A DNA stretch of 42,167 bases, from the NCBI GenBank assembly GCA_026991225.1, contig JALXCB010000146.1:1-42167 (forward strand). The letters run 5' to 3'. Positions 8,780-16,161 of the stretch are shown piece by piece. The position numbers and the translations under genes were made by a program. The first letter of the stretch is position 1, and each line of letters opens with the position of its first letter. Source of the stretch: Anaerolineae bacterium (lineage in GTDB: Bacteria > Chloroflexota > Anaerolineae > J102). The notes below the pieces were generated by a model, which did not search any database, was not told the origin of the DNA, and saw nothing but the letters and a program-made list of their open reading frames with translations.

Positions 8780-8918
8780 AGCAATGGCTCGCCGATACGG
8801 ATGAAAATGAGAACGCTGATAACGCGGACGCGACGCTGATTTTCGCAGATGATTTCCACAGATTTTTATCTGTGTTCATCCATTTCAATCTGCGTCATCT
8901 GCGTTCCCTAAATCTATT
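8780..8918. repeat. CTGCGT-type imperfect inverted repeat
   Basis: The gap between the sulfotransferase and plsY starts with a fragment of the composite repeat (GGCTCGCCGATACGG, 8786-8800). It continues with words like GCTGAT, GCAGATGA, ATCTGCGTCATCTGCG arranged as two imperfect inverted arms around 8870. The same words recur at 34660-34695 and 37378-37485. It leaves only about 20 nt before the plsY start. Confidence 0.65.
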
Positions 8919-8938
8919 TTCAACGCAGGAGGTTACCT

Positions 8939-9577
8939 TTGAATATCCTGTACGTGATCCTCGCCATCATCCTCGGCTATCTCATTGGCAGCATCCCCAA
9001 CGGCTATATCATCGCCAAACTGAAAGGGGTGGATATCACCCGCGTGGAAAGCGGACGCACGGGCGGGACAAATGTGTCGCGGGCGCTGGGATGGAAGTAT
9101 GGGTTGCTGGTGGGCGCGCTGGATATCCTCAAGGGCGTGGTGGCGGTTGTGCTGGTCCGGGCCATCTTCGGCAGCTCGCCCGACATTGATGCGGCCCTGG
9201 CGGGCGGCTTCGCGGTCATCGGGCATAACTGGTCGGTGTTCCTGGGCTTTCGCGGGGGCGCGGGCGGCGCCACGGCCGCAGGCGCGCTGCTGGGGCTCAA
9301 TCCCCTGGCCGGGGCCATCATGGTTCCCCTGTTCATCCTCATCCTGGTGGTGGTGCGCTACGCGTCGGTGGCGACCATGTCCATCGGCCTGGGCAGTTTC
9401 GTGATCCTGGCGCTTTTCTATGCTCTGAACATTGGCGAGACGCCGCCCGAGCAGATGGTCTTCGGGGTGATTGCCTCGGCCGCGATCCTGTGGGCGCTGC
9501 GGCCCAATATCAAGCGCCTGCGGGAGGGCACGGAGCGGAGGATTACGTTTCGGAAGAAGCGAGACGCGGGGGGATGA
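8939..9577 (+). CDS. plsY: PlsY-like glycerol-3-phosphate acyltransferase
   Basis: Polytopic inner-membrane enzyme of the PlsY family, which acylates glycerol-3-phosphate from acyl-phosphate in phospholipid synthesis; 212 residues. Seen are the GSIP motif near residue 19, an SGRTGGTNVSRALG motif near 40-53, GHNWSVFLGFRGGAGGAT near 95-112 and RPNIKRLREGTER near the C-terminus. The usual GSGN is replaced by SGRTGG, and the usual GGKGVAT reads GGAGGAT, so the conserved Lys is Ala. A TTG start is chosen because AGGAGG lies 6 nt upstream (8927-8932) and the protein then begins MNILYVILAIILGYLIGSIP. It may be a diverged paralogue rather than the main enzyme. Confidence 0.85.
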   Translation: MNILYVILAIILGYLIGSIPNGYIIAKLKGVDITRVESGRTGGTNVSRALGWKYGLLVGALDILKGVVAVVLVRAIFGSSPDIDAALAGGFAVIGHNWSVFLGFRGGAGGATAAGALLGLNPLAGAIMVPLFILILVVVRYASVATMSIGLGSFVILALFYALNIGETPPEQMVFGVIASAAILWALRPNIKRLREGTERRITFRKKRDAGG

Positions 9578-9609
9578 TAGCGATGATGGCATTGTCGCGA
9601 AAAGCCGAC

Positions 9610-9670
9610 TGCGTGAAACGTGAAGGCGTGATGCGTGATGGGCTCACGTTTCACGCATCACGTATCATGA
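9610..9670. repeat. Palindromic GTGATGCGTGA repeat, core only (copy B)
   Basis: A core copy of the palindromic part of the composite repeat: GTGAAACGTGAAGGCGTGATGCGTGATG on the left faces TCACGTTTCACGCATCACG on the right. The outer blocks seen in the longer copies are missing. It sits between plsY and the panE-like gene. Confidence 0.65.
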
Positions 9671-9728
9671 GGATGATCTTTTCGCTTGGTTTTGGCCCAG
9701 CGAGATGGATGCCATTTCCGAGGCGGCC

Positions 9729-10802
9729 ATGCAACGGGTTCTGATCGTCGGCGGGGGGGCGATTGGCGGGTTTCTGGCCGCGCGGCTGGCCCGATCGGGC
9801 GTGTGGGCGGCGCTGGCGGGGCGGCCGAGGACCGCGGACGTGGCGCGGGCGCAGGGGGGCGTGCGGCTGGTGGAGACGGATGGCCGGGATGAGGTGGTTC
9901 CGCTGCCTGTGTATCCCTCCATCGGCGAGGCGCTGGCGCGGGCCCAACCCTTCGACCTGATCATCCTGGCGGTGAAGGCGTATCACACCGACGCGGCGGC
10001 GCGGGAGATGCGCGAGGCGGGCGGGGATGGCGTCTCTGTGCTGTCGATGCAGAACGGCGTGGGGAATGAGGAGACGCTGGCTGGCATCCTGACCGCGTCC
10101 CCCATCCTGGCCGGCGCGATCACCACGCCCGTGGAATCGCCAGGCCCGGCCTGGGTCAAGGTGGCCCGACCATCTTACCATGTGGGCCTGGCGCCGGGCC
10201 CTCGTGCTGAAGAAGCGGCCCACGCGCTGTCCCTCTTCGCCCGCGCGGGGTTTAAGGTGACGGGCTATCACGACTACCGGGCGCTGAAGTGGTCCAAACT
10301 GCTGATGAATATCCTGGCCAATGCGCAATCGGCCATCCTGGGCTACACGCCCGCGCAAATTTTCGCCGACCCGCGGCTGGGGAATCTGGAATTGTGGGCG
10401 TGGCGGGAGGCGCTGGTCGTGATGCGGGCGCTGGGCGTGCGTCCGGCGCCGGTGGGAGGGTATCCCCTGCCTCTGGCCGGGAAAGCGGTGCAAGCTCTGC
10501 CCCTGGGCCTGATGCGGCCCATCTTCGCCCGGTTCATCGTGGGCGGGCGGGGCGAGAAGATGCCTTCGCTCTACTACGACCTGCATCCTCAACCCCGCGC
10601 GCCTTCGGAGATCGACTGGCTGAACGGCGCGGTGGCCCGAGAAGGGGCGCGGCTGGGCGTTCCCACGCCTGTCAATGCGGCGTTCACCCGCATCATGCGG
10701 GCGCTGCTACGAGGGGAGGAGGCGGTGGCGGATTGGCAGGATAGGCCGGAGAAGCTGCTGGCGGCCGTCAACGAAACGCGTTTCGAGGAGGAAAGGCCAT
10801 GA
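9729..10802 (+). CDS. panE: Ketopantoate reductase-like oxidoreductase (PanE/ApbA family)
   Basis: NADPH-dependent 2-dehydropantoate 2-reductase family, which makes pantoate for coenzyme A. The Rossmann loop VLIVGGGAIGGFLAARLA opens the protein, followed by LIILAVKAYHT and SMQNGVGNEE, the family's diagnostic motifs. The C-terminal domain has YRALKWSKLLMNILANA (catalytic-type Lys, then Asn) and a late PTPVNAAF segment. About 357 residues from the ATG at 9729, a little longer than typical 300-residue PanE, so a paralogue acting on another 2-keto acid is possible. A start at 9705 is an alternative; GAGGCGG lies just before 9729. Its stop overlaps the CDF start in ATGA. Confidence 0.85.
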   Translation: MQRVLIVGGGAIGGFLAARLARSGVWAALAGRPRTADVARAQGGVRLVETDGRDEVVPLPVYPSIGEALARAQPFDLIILAVKAYHTDAAAREMREAGGDGVSVLSMQNGVGNEETLAGILTASPILAGAITTPVESPGPAWVKVARPSYHVGLAPGPRAEEAAHALSLFARAGFKVTGYHDYRALKWSKLLMNILANAQSAILGYTPAQIFADPRLGNLELWAWREALVVMRALGVRPAPVGGYPLPLAGKAVQALPLGLMRPIFARFIVGGRGEKMPSLYYDLHPQPRAPSEIDWLNGAVAREGARLGVPTPVNAAFTRIMRALLRGEEAVADWQDRPEKLLAAVNETRFEEERP

Positions 10803-11887
10803 GTGCAAACACCATCCAGATCAATGACCGCGACCTGCGACTTCGCCGCAAGGCCGCCACCATCTCCATCGCCGTGGGCGTCATCCTGCTGATCATCAAG
10901 TTCGCGGCTTACTGGCTCACCGGTTCGGCCGCGGTGCTCTCCGACGCGCTGGAGAGCATCATCAATGTGGTTGCCAGCGGGTTCGCCTTCCTCAGCATCC
11001 TCATCAGCGCCCGCCCGCCCGATGAAACCCATCCTTACGGCCACGGCAAGATCGAATTCTTCTCCGCGGGCTTCGAGGGCGCGCTCATCGTCATCGCGGC
11101 CATCGCCATCATCTGGGCGGCCGTCCCTGCGTTCTTCCATCCCAAGGAGCTGCCGGGCCTGGATATCGCCCTGGTTCTGCTGGTCATCGGCGGGGTCGTG
11201 AACTGGCTGTTGGGGAGCTACCTCATCCGGTCGGGCAGGAAGGCCAATTCCGCCACGCTGGTCGCGGATGGCAAGCATGTGCAAACGGACGCGTTCACCA
11301 GTGCAGGCGTGATCATCGGTTTGGCCCTGGTTTGGGGCACCGGCTGGACCTGGCTCGACCCCCTGGTGGCGGTGCTGGTGGCGCTGAATATCCTGCGGTC
11401 GGGCTATCATTTGCTGGATGAAGCCGTGGGCGGGCTCATGGACAAGGCGGAGCCCGCGTTCCTGACGCAGGTGGCTGAAACCCTCCAGCGTCTGCGCCAT
11501 CCCGAATGGATCGCACCCCACCACCTGCGATCATGGCGCAGCGGCGCGGTGCGGTTCATCGATTTTCACCTGGTCGTCCCCTGCTATTGGAAAATCTATC
11601 AGGCCCACGCCATCCAGAAGGAGATCGAAGCGGCCTTGCTGGAGGCGCTGGACACGCCGGGCCAGGTGGTCATCCATTTCGACCCCTGCTCGCCCGATTA
11701 TTGCCCCATTTGCGCGGTGAAAGACTGCCCCATCCGCAGCGCGCCCTTCAGCCAGCGCGTGATGTGGACGGGCGACGTTCTGACTGCCGGGCCGCCCTAC
11801 CCTTCCCGGACGATGGAGGAGCTGGCGGCCTGGCAGGGAGACGCCGCGGGGTGCGCGGGCGAAGCGGCTATGGATAGCGGCGGATGA
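10799..11887 (+). CDS. Cation diffusion facilitator (CDF) family transporter
   Basis: Proton-coupled metal efflux protein of the inner membrane, 362 residues. It has about six hydrophobic segments in the first 210 residues. The TM2 metal-site region reads SDALESIINV, followed by HPYGHGKIEFFSAG and the TM5 site DGKHVQTDAFTS. The cytoplasmic domain runs on to a cysteine cluster (PCSPDYCPICAVKDCPIR, residues about 299-316), a likely extra metal site, and a non-conserved tail. The start overlaps the preceding stop (ATGA), so translation is coupled to the panE-like gene. The last 20 bp overlap the 3' end of lexA on the other strand. The metal (Zn, Fe, Mn or Cd) cannot be decided. Confidence 0.92.
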   Translation: MSANTIQINDRDLRLRRKAATISIAVGVILLIIKFAAYWLTGSAAVLSDALESIINVVASGFAFLSILISARPPDETHPYGHGKIEFFSAGFEGALIVIAAIAIIWAAVPAFFHPKELPGLDIALVLLVIGGVVNWLLGSYLIRSGRKANSATLVADGKHVQTDAFTSAGVIIGLALVWGTGWTWLDPLVAVLVALNILRSGYHLLDEAVGGLMDKAEPAFLTQVAETLQRLRHPEWIAPHHLRSWRSGAVRFIDFHLVVPCYWKIYQAHAIQKEIEAALLEALDTPGQVVIHFDPCSPDYCPICAVKDCPIRSAPFSQRVMWTGDVLTAGPPYPSRTMEELAAWQGDAAGCAGEAAMDSGG

Positions 11888-12524
11888 CGGCGATGACCTT
11901 GCCGTGCACCCGCACTTGCGCCGGAGCGACGATGATGGGCTGGTAGGCGGGGTCGGGGTTGGCCGGGCGCAGTTCGATACGGTCGCCGAGATGATAGAAG
12001 TATTTGAGGGTGGCCCCGGCCTCTTCGGGCGGCTCCAATATCTCCACCACGGCCATCTCCCGGGTTTCCACCAGGTGTTGGCTGCGCACCAGGATGATGT
12101 CCCCGTCGTCGACCAGCGCATCGATCATGGACTGGCCCCGGACGCGCAGGGCGAAGACCTCGCCGCTGGGGGGCAGCATGTCGAAGGGCACGGCCACGTA
12201 TTCCATGACCGCGGCCGGGTCTTCGGGCACGGGGATGGGGCTGCCTGCGGCGATCTCGCCATAGAAAGGCACATTTTGCGTGCGCTTGGTGAAGGAGGAA
12301 TCCACCAGGCGCAGCCCCCGGGACACCTCGCGGTTGCGCACGATGTACCCCTTCTGCTCCAATTGATTGAGGTTGTAGTTCACCACCGAGGTGGAGGAGA
12401 TGCCCACGGCCGTTCCGATCTCGCGGATGGTGGGGGGGTAGTCGTGCTCATCGATGAATTTGCGGATGAATTCGAGGATCGCCTTTTGGCGGGGACGAAG
12501 TTCTTTGGACGCGCGTCGGGGCAT
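11868..12524 (-). CDS. lexA: SOS-response repressor LexA
   Basis: Transcriptional repressor of DNA-damage genes that self-cleaves when RecA filaments form; 218 residues. The N-terminal winged helix is seen in DYPPTIREIGTAVGISSTSVVNYNLNQLEQKG. The cleavage site is Ala-Gly in GEIAAGSPIP. The catalytic Ser is in RVRGQSMIDALVDDGD and the Lys in ATLKYFYHLGD. CAGGAG lies upstream of the ATG. Promoter and operator are visible at 12566-12595, showing autoregulation. It converges on the CDF gene with a 20-bp overlap. Confidence 0.96.
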   Translation of the reverse strand: MPRRASKELRPRQKAILEFIRKFIDEHDYPPTIREIGTAVGISSTSVVNYNLNQLEQKGYIVRNREVSRGLRLVDSSFTKRTQNVPFYGEIAAGSPIPVPEDPAAVMEYVAVPFDMLPPSGEVFALRVRGQSMIDALVDDGDIILVRSQHLVETREMAVVEILEPPEEAGATLKYFYHLGDRIELRPANPDPAYQPIIVAPAQVRVHGKVIAVIRRYP

Positions 12525-12565
12525 GATGCTAACTCCTGAGAGGACAGAACATTTTTTCTGGTCTC

Positions 12566-12595
12566 AGTATAACCCAAACGCATGTTCGCTGTCAA
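12566..12595 (-). promoter_or_regulatory. lexA promoter with LexA box between -35 and -10
   Basis: On the - strand TTGACA (12590-12595) and TATACT (12566-12571) are separated by 18 nt. The spacer holds CGAACATGCGTTTG (12575-12588), one mismatch from the Gram-positive SOS box CGAAC-N4-GTTCG. A LexA dimer there would block RNA polymerase directly. A second weak palindrome, CAGAA-N6-TTCTG at 12545-12560, lies downstream. Confidence 0.85.
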
Positions 12596-12613
12596 GTCCC
12601 TTTTACGTTTTAT

Positions 12614-12688
12614 CTCACGCAAAGACGCAAAAGCCGCCAAGGATTTGTTGACTTTTTCCTCCTTGGCGGCTTGGCGACTTCGCGTGAG
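12614..12688. repeat. CTCACGCAAAGACGC inverted repeat between ackA and lexA
   Basis: Long imperfect inverted repeat with arms about 12614-12643 and 12658-12688, including AAGCCGCCAAGGA paired to TCCTTGGCGGCTT. It lies just past the ackA stop codon, so its transcript would form a long stem that may end or protect the mRNA. A related half-copy is at 27375-27408. Confidence 0.7.
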
Positions 12689-12696
12689 TTTGATTT

Positions 12697-13899
12697 TCAA
12701 GGCAACAAAGCGCGTGTTTGCTGCGCGATCTCCAGCTCCTCGTTGGTGGGGATGACGAGGATGCTGACAGGGCTGTCTTCGGCGTGGATGGGCGTGACGC
12801 CCTCGGCCCGAGCGTCGTTCTTCGCCTCATCCAGCACGATGCCCAGGCGCTCCAGGCCCGCGCAGCTCATCTTCCGCACCAGGGGGCTGTTCTCGCCCAC
12901 CCCCGCGGTGAACACCAGCGCGTCCACCCGGCCCAGGGCGGCCATGTACGCGCCGATGTACTTGCGGATGCGGTATGCGTACATTTCCAGGGCCAGACGG
13001 GCGTTGTCATCCCCAGCCTCCAGCTGGTCGATGACGTCCCGCACATCGCTGGCTCCGGCTACGCCCAACAACCCCGACTGCTTGTTCAGCATCCGGTCGA
13101 TTTCCTCCAGCGAGAGGCCCAGCCGGTTGGCCAGGTAGAAGATGACCGCGGGGTCCAGGTCGCCGCAGCGGGTGCCCATCATCAGGCCGGGCAGGGGCGT
13201 AAAGCCCATGGTCGTGTCCACCGAGCGCCCGTTCTGCACCGCGGCCATGCTGGCCCCGTTGCCCAGATGCGCCGTGATGAGATTGACCTCCGCCAGGGGC
13301 TTGCCCAGCCACTCGGCCGCGCGTTTGCTCACGTAAAGGTGCGACGTGCCGTGGAAGCCGTAGACCCGCACGCCGTGCTTTTCATAAAATCGGTTGGGGA
13401 TGGCGTAGCGGTAGGCGTGGGGAGGCAGGGTCTGATGGAAGGCGGTGTCGAAGACCGCGACCTGCACCGCGTCGGGGAAGATCTGCCGGGCCACAAGGAT
13501 ACCCTCCAGATTGGCGGGGTTGTGCAGGGGCGCGTAGGGGATGAGGCGGCGGATGGTTTCGATCACGTCGTCGTCGATGATGACCGTGTCGCTGAAGCGC
13601 TCGCCGCCATGCACCACCCGATGCCCGATGGCTGCGATCTCGCCGGGATGCTCGATGACTGCGATGTCGGATTCGGTCAGCAGCCCGGCCACCCTCTTTA
13701 GCCCGACCTCATGATCGGGAACGGGCGTCGCCCGCACGATGGTGCGTTCGCCCTCCCCGTCGTAGATAGTGTGCCGCACGCGGCTGCCCTCCAGCCCGAT
13801 GCGCTCCACCAGGCCCGCACACACCATCCGATGCGTCTCGGTGTCGAAAAGTTTATACTTGATGGATGAACTTCCGGAGTTGATGACGAGGATTTTCAT
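12697..13899 (-). CDS. ackA: Acetate kinase
   Basis: Interconverts acetyl phosphate plus ADP and acetate plus ATP, the ATP-yielding step of acetate fermentation; 400 residues as usual. Motifs seen: MKILVINSGSSSIKYKLF at the N-terminus, HRVVHGGERFS, DTAFHQTLP, FHGTSHLYVSKRA, AHLGNGASMAAVQNG with GRSVDTTMGFTPLPGLMMGT, and FTAGVGENSPLVR. The ATG at 13899 begins the conserved start and lies 1 nt after the stop of the upstream reductase gene, so the two are one operon. No phosphotransacetylase gene is nearby. Confidence 0.97.
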   Translation of the reverse strand: MKILVINSGSSSIKYKLFDTETHRMVCAGLVERIGLEGSRVRHTIYDGEGERTIVRATPVPDHEVGLKRVAGLLTESDIAVIEHPGEIAAIGHRVVHGGERFSDTVIIDDDVIETIRRLIPYAPLHNPANLEGILVARQIFPDAVQVAVFDTAFHQTLPPHAYRYAIPNRFYEKHGVRVYGFHGTSHLYVSKRAAEWLGKPLAEVNLITAHLGNGASMAAVQNGRSVDTTMGFTPLPGLMMGTRCGDLDPAVIFYLANRLGLSLEEIDRMLNKQSGLLGVAGASDVRDVIDQLEAGDDNARLALEMYAYRIRKYIGAYMAALGRVDALVFTAGVGENSPLVRKMSCAGLERLGIVLDEAKNDARAEGVTPIHAEDSPVSILVIPTNEELEIAQQTRALLP

Positions 13900-13900
13900 A

Positions 13901-15235
13901 TTACTTGCTGGCGACATTCGCGGCCACAAGGATGGGGTCCCAGACGGGCGCGAAGGGAGGCGCGTAACTCAGGTCGAGATTTTTCAGGTCGTAGACGGTC
14001 CAGCCGTCGTAGAGGGCGGCAGCGATGACGTCGATGCGCTTGGCCACGCCTTCCTCGCCCACCATCTGCGCGCCCAGCAGCTTCTTCGTCCCTTTCTCGA
14101 AGACCAGCTTGACGTGGATGGGGGGATGGGTGGGCATGTAGTGCGCCCGGGCCGGGGCCTTGATGGTGACGCTGGCCGCGTCGAAGCCTGCATCCTTCGC
14201 CTCGCGCTCGCTCAGACCCGTGCGGGCCACCTCCAGGTCGAAGACCTTGACCACCGCGGTGCCCACGATGCCGGCGAAGGCTTCGTCGCCGCCCGCGATA
14301 TTCGTGCCCGCAATGCGGCCCTGCTTGTTGGCCGTGGTGCCCAGGGGAATGTAGGCGGGCTTGTTCAGCACCCGATGCCAGGCTTCGGCCACGTCACCCG
14401 CGGCCCAGATGTGCGGCACATTGGTGCGCTGATGGTCGTCCACCGCGATGGCGCCCGTCTCGCCGATAGCCACGCCCGCTTTCTCGGCCAGCGGAATGTT
14501 GGCCCGCGCGCCCACGCTGAAGAGGACGATATCCGCGTTCAGGATTTTGTCCCCCGCTACGACCTCCTTCACCCGGCCATCGCCCTTGAAGGCCCGCACC
14601 TGGCTGTTCAGATGCAGGGTGACGCCATTTCGGGCCAGCTCTTCATGCACCAGTTCGGCCATATCGGCATCGATGTAGGGCAGCGCCTGCGGCAGCATCT
14701 CCACCACGTCCACGTACATGCCGTTGGCGGCCAGCGCCTCGGCCATCTCCAGGCCGATGTACCCCGCACCCACGACCACCGCCTGCCAGGGATGCTGCTT
14801 CGCGATCCATTCCTTGATGGCGATGCCGTCCTCCACCGTGCGCAGGGTGAAGATGCCGGGCAGGTCCAGGCCCGGAATGGGGGGCTTCACCGCCACCGCG
14901 CCCGTGGTGATCAGCAGCTCATCCCATCGATCCTGGAAGACCTCGCCCGTTTCCAGGTTCTTCACCGTGACCGTGTGTGCGTGGGCGTCCACGTCCATCA
15001 CTTCGTGATGCACCAGGGCCTTGATGCCCTGTTTGGCGAATTGTTCGGGCGTGCGCACCACCAGCTTTTCCGCTTTGGGGATATCGCCCTTGATGAAATA
15101 GGGCAGGCCGCACGCGCCATAGCTCACATAACCCGATTTCTCGTAGACGGTGATCTGCAAATCCTTGTTGCGACGCTTGGCCCGGGCCGCGGCGCTCATG
15201 CCCGCGGCCACGCCGCCGATGACGATAAGTTTCAT
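13901..15235 (-). CDS. CoA-disulfide reductase / NADH oxidase-like flavoprotein
   Basis: FAD-dependent pyridine nucleotide-disulfide oxidoreductase of the CoA-disulfide reductase/NADH oxidase (Nox) group; 444 residues. The FAD loop is MKLIVIGGVAAGMSAAARAK. The single redox Cys42 sits in YVSYGACGLPYF, typical of this group rather than of CXXXXC enzymes. The second nucleotide loop is AVVVGAGYIGLEMAEAL, and the FAD motif is VPHIWAAGDVAE. The C-terminal dimerisation domain is complete. The start at 15235 has GGAGG 6 nt before it. It may reduce CoA disulfide or use O2 or NAD(P)H; sequence alone does not decide. ackA follows with a 1-nt gap. Confidence 0.9.
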   Translation of the reverse strand: MKLIVIGGVAAGMSAAARAKRRNKDLQITVYEKSGYVSYGACGLPYFIKGDIPKAEKLVVRTPEQFAKQGIKALVHHEVMDVDAHAHTVTVKNLETGEVFQDRWDELLITTGAVAVKPPIPGLDLPGIFTLRTVEDGIAIKEWIAKQHPWQAVVVGAGYIGLEMAEALAANGMYVDVVEMLPQALPYIDADMAELVHEELARNGVTLHLNSQVRAFKGDGRVKEVVAGDKILNADIVLFSVGARANIPLAEKAGVAIGETGAIAVDDHQRTNVPHIWAAGDVAEAWHRVLNKPAYIPLGTTANKQGRIAGTNIAGGDEAFAGIVGTAVVKVFDLEVARTGLSEREAKDAGFDAASVTIKAPARAHYMPTHPPIHVKLVFEKGTKKLLGAQMVGEEGVAKRIDVIAAALYDGWTVYDLKNLDLSYAPPFAPVWDPILVAANVASK

Positions 15236-15275
15236 GATACCTCCAGATAAATGCTTGGTTTGTGCAAAAGTTGCC

Positions 15276-15435
15276 GTAACTGCTAAGGTCGCTGGCCCCA
15301 ATATCCCTTTTTGCCACGAAGACACAAAGGAAACGAAGGCACGAAGTATTTTTCTTTATTTTCCCTTCGTGTCTTCGAAAAACTTCGAGTCTTCGTGGCT
15401 CATTGAGGCTTACAATCGAGCACGTTAGCGGTTAC
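15276..15435 (+). mobile_element. MITE-like element, family GTAACTGCTAA, copy 1
   Basis: A 160-bp non-coding element starts GTAACTGCTAA and ends TTAGCGGTTAC (inverted ends with one mismatch). It is flanked by the perfect 8-bp direct repeat AAGTTGCC (15268-15275 and 15436-15443). The inside is a large palindrome of GCCACGAAGACAC and CCTTCGTGTCTTCG words. A second copy, in the other orientation and with its own 8-bp duplication, lies at 35965-36118. No transposase is encoded. It ends about 40 bp upstream of the CoA-disulfide reductase start, so any operon promoter must lie inside it or within that gap. Confidence 0.85.
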
Positions 15436-15493
15436 AAGTTGCCGGGGAAATGCTGGTCGGACCTGCATCTGGCGTCAAACGTCAAGCGCTGGT

Positions 15494-15582
15494 TGACTGA
15501 CAAAAGTCGGTGGTCTTTTCCTTCGGTCGCATGGCCCCCCTCCAACCTCCCCCCGAGCTGCGCTCAGGGGGAGGCCATCCGG
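15494..15582 (+). repeat. 89-nt dispersed repeat, copy 1
   Basis: Matches the reverse complement of 24360-24448 at 83 of 89 positions with no gaps. It contains facing C-rich and G-rich blocks (CCTCCCCCCGAGC and GCTCAGGGGGAGG) that form a hairpin. It lies in the gene-free stretch between the CoA-disulfide reductase and trpF. Confidence 0.8.
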
Positions 15583-15615
15583 TTCTGCAAAACTCTCTCC
15601 AAGAGACCATGTGCT

Positions 15616-15655
15616 CCCTCCCCTGAAAACGAGCGGAGCGAGTTTCGGGGGAGGG
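15616..15655. repeat. C-rich/G-rich hairpin
   Basis: CCCTCCCC (15616-15623) faces GGGGGAGGG, and GAAAAC...GAGCGGAGCGAG...TTTC fills the centre. This gives a long hairpin similar in plan, but not in sequence, to the one in the neighbouring 89-nt repeat. Confidence 0.5.
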
Positions 15656-15761
15656 CTGCAGGGGTGGGGGCAGCGTTGGCGGATCGCCGCCTCCGCCGGT
15701 TTGTTTTGTAGCCTGCTCGGGATTTGCCAACAGTATCGTGAACCTGCGGGCTAAAAACGAC

Positions 15762-15896
15762 GCCCCATGAATGGGGCTACGGCGCATGTCGCGGGTCGGG
15801 GGAAGCCGGGTTCACCCGGCGTCGTTTCGTAGCCCGGAGCTTCAGCTCCGGGTGGCCGAGGCCGAAAACGCCTGATTTCAAAATGCGTTTAGTTTA
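15762..15896 (+). repeat. 126-nt hairpin-array repeat, copy 1
   Basis: Bases 15771-15896 match the reverse complement of 42042-42167 at 120 of 126 positions. Three perfect hairpins are seen. GCCCCA-TGAA-TGGGGC is at 15762-15777, GCCGGG-TTCA-CCCGGC at 15805-15820, and CCCGGAGC-TTCA-GCTCCGGG at 15833-15852. The loops are TTCA or its complement TGAA while the stems differ. Between 15897 and 16026 no gene is seen. Confidence 0.8.
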
Positions 15897-16026
15897 GGCT
15901 GTCGATTCAGTTTGGATTGTATTATCCCCCAAAACTCGCCGATTAGCGAAATGTTTTCCTGAGGGTGTCGCCTTCCTGTCAATTCCCCTGAGAGAACCTC
16001 CATCTGCTACAATAGCGGCTGATTTG

Positions 16027-16145
16027 AAAATAGCATTGCGTTCGTTTGCAAAAGCAGCTCGACGCCTGCGTTGGGCGGGTCTGCAACGGACGTAAAACGT
16101 CAAAACGTGAAACGTCATGTCCTCACGCATCACGTATCGCTCGTC
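16027..16145 (+). repeat. Composite palindromic repeat, partial copy C
   Basis: It shares ATAGCATTGCGTTCGTTTGC and GTTGGGCGGGTCTGCAACGG with copy A (read on the other strand), then AAACGTGAAACG and CTCACGCATCACG core words. The right-hand GGCCGCGAGGCG block is missing. It runs to within about 15 nt of the trpF start, so the trpF 5' region is repeat sequence. Confidence 0.6.
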
Positions 16146-16161
16146 ACGTCATCGCCTCCCC

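Noticed and set aside
15276-15435. CRISPR-like array because of repeated CGAAGACAC words
   Set aside because: The words are arranged as an inverted repeat with no regular spacer, and the unit has transposon-like ends and a target duplication.
15403-15787. Open frames on both strands in the gene-free stretch
   Set aside because: Their translations come from dispersed repeats and show no family motif.
16008-16013. TACAAT as a trpF promoter
   Set aside because: No matching -35 hexamer at 16-18 nt, and GCTACAA also occurs in the terminator stem near 6001.
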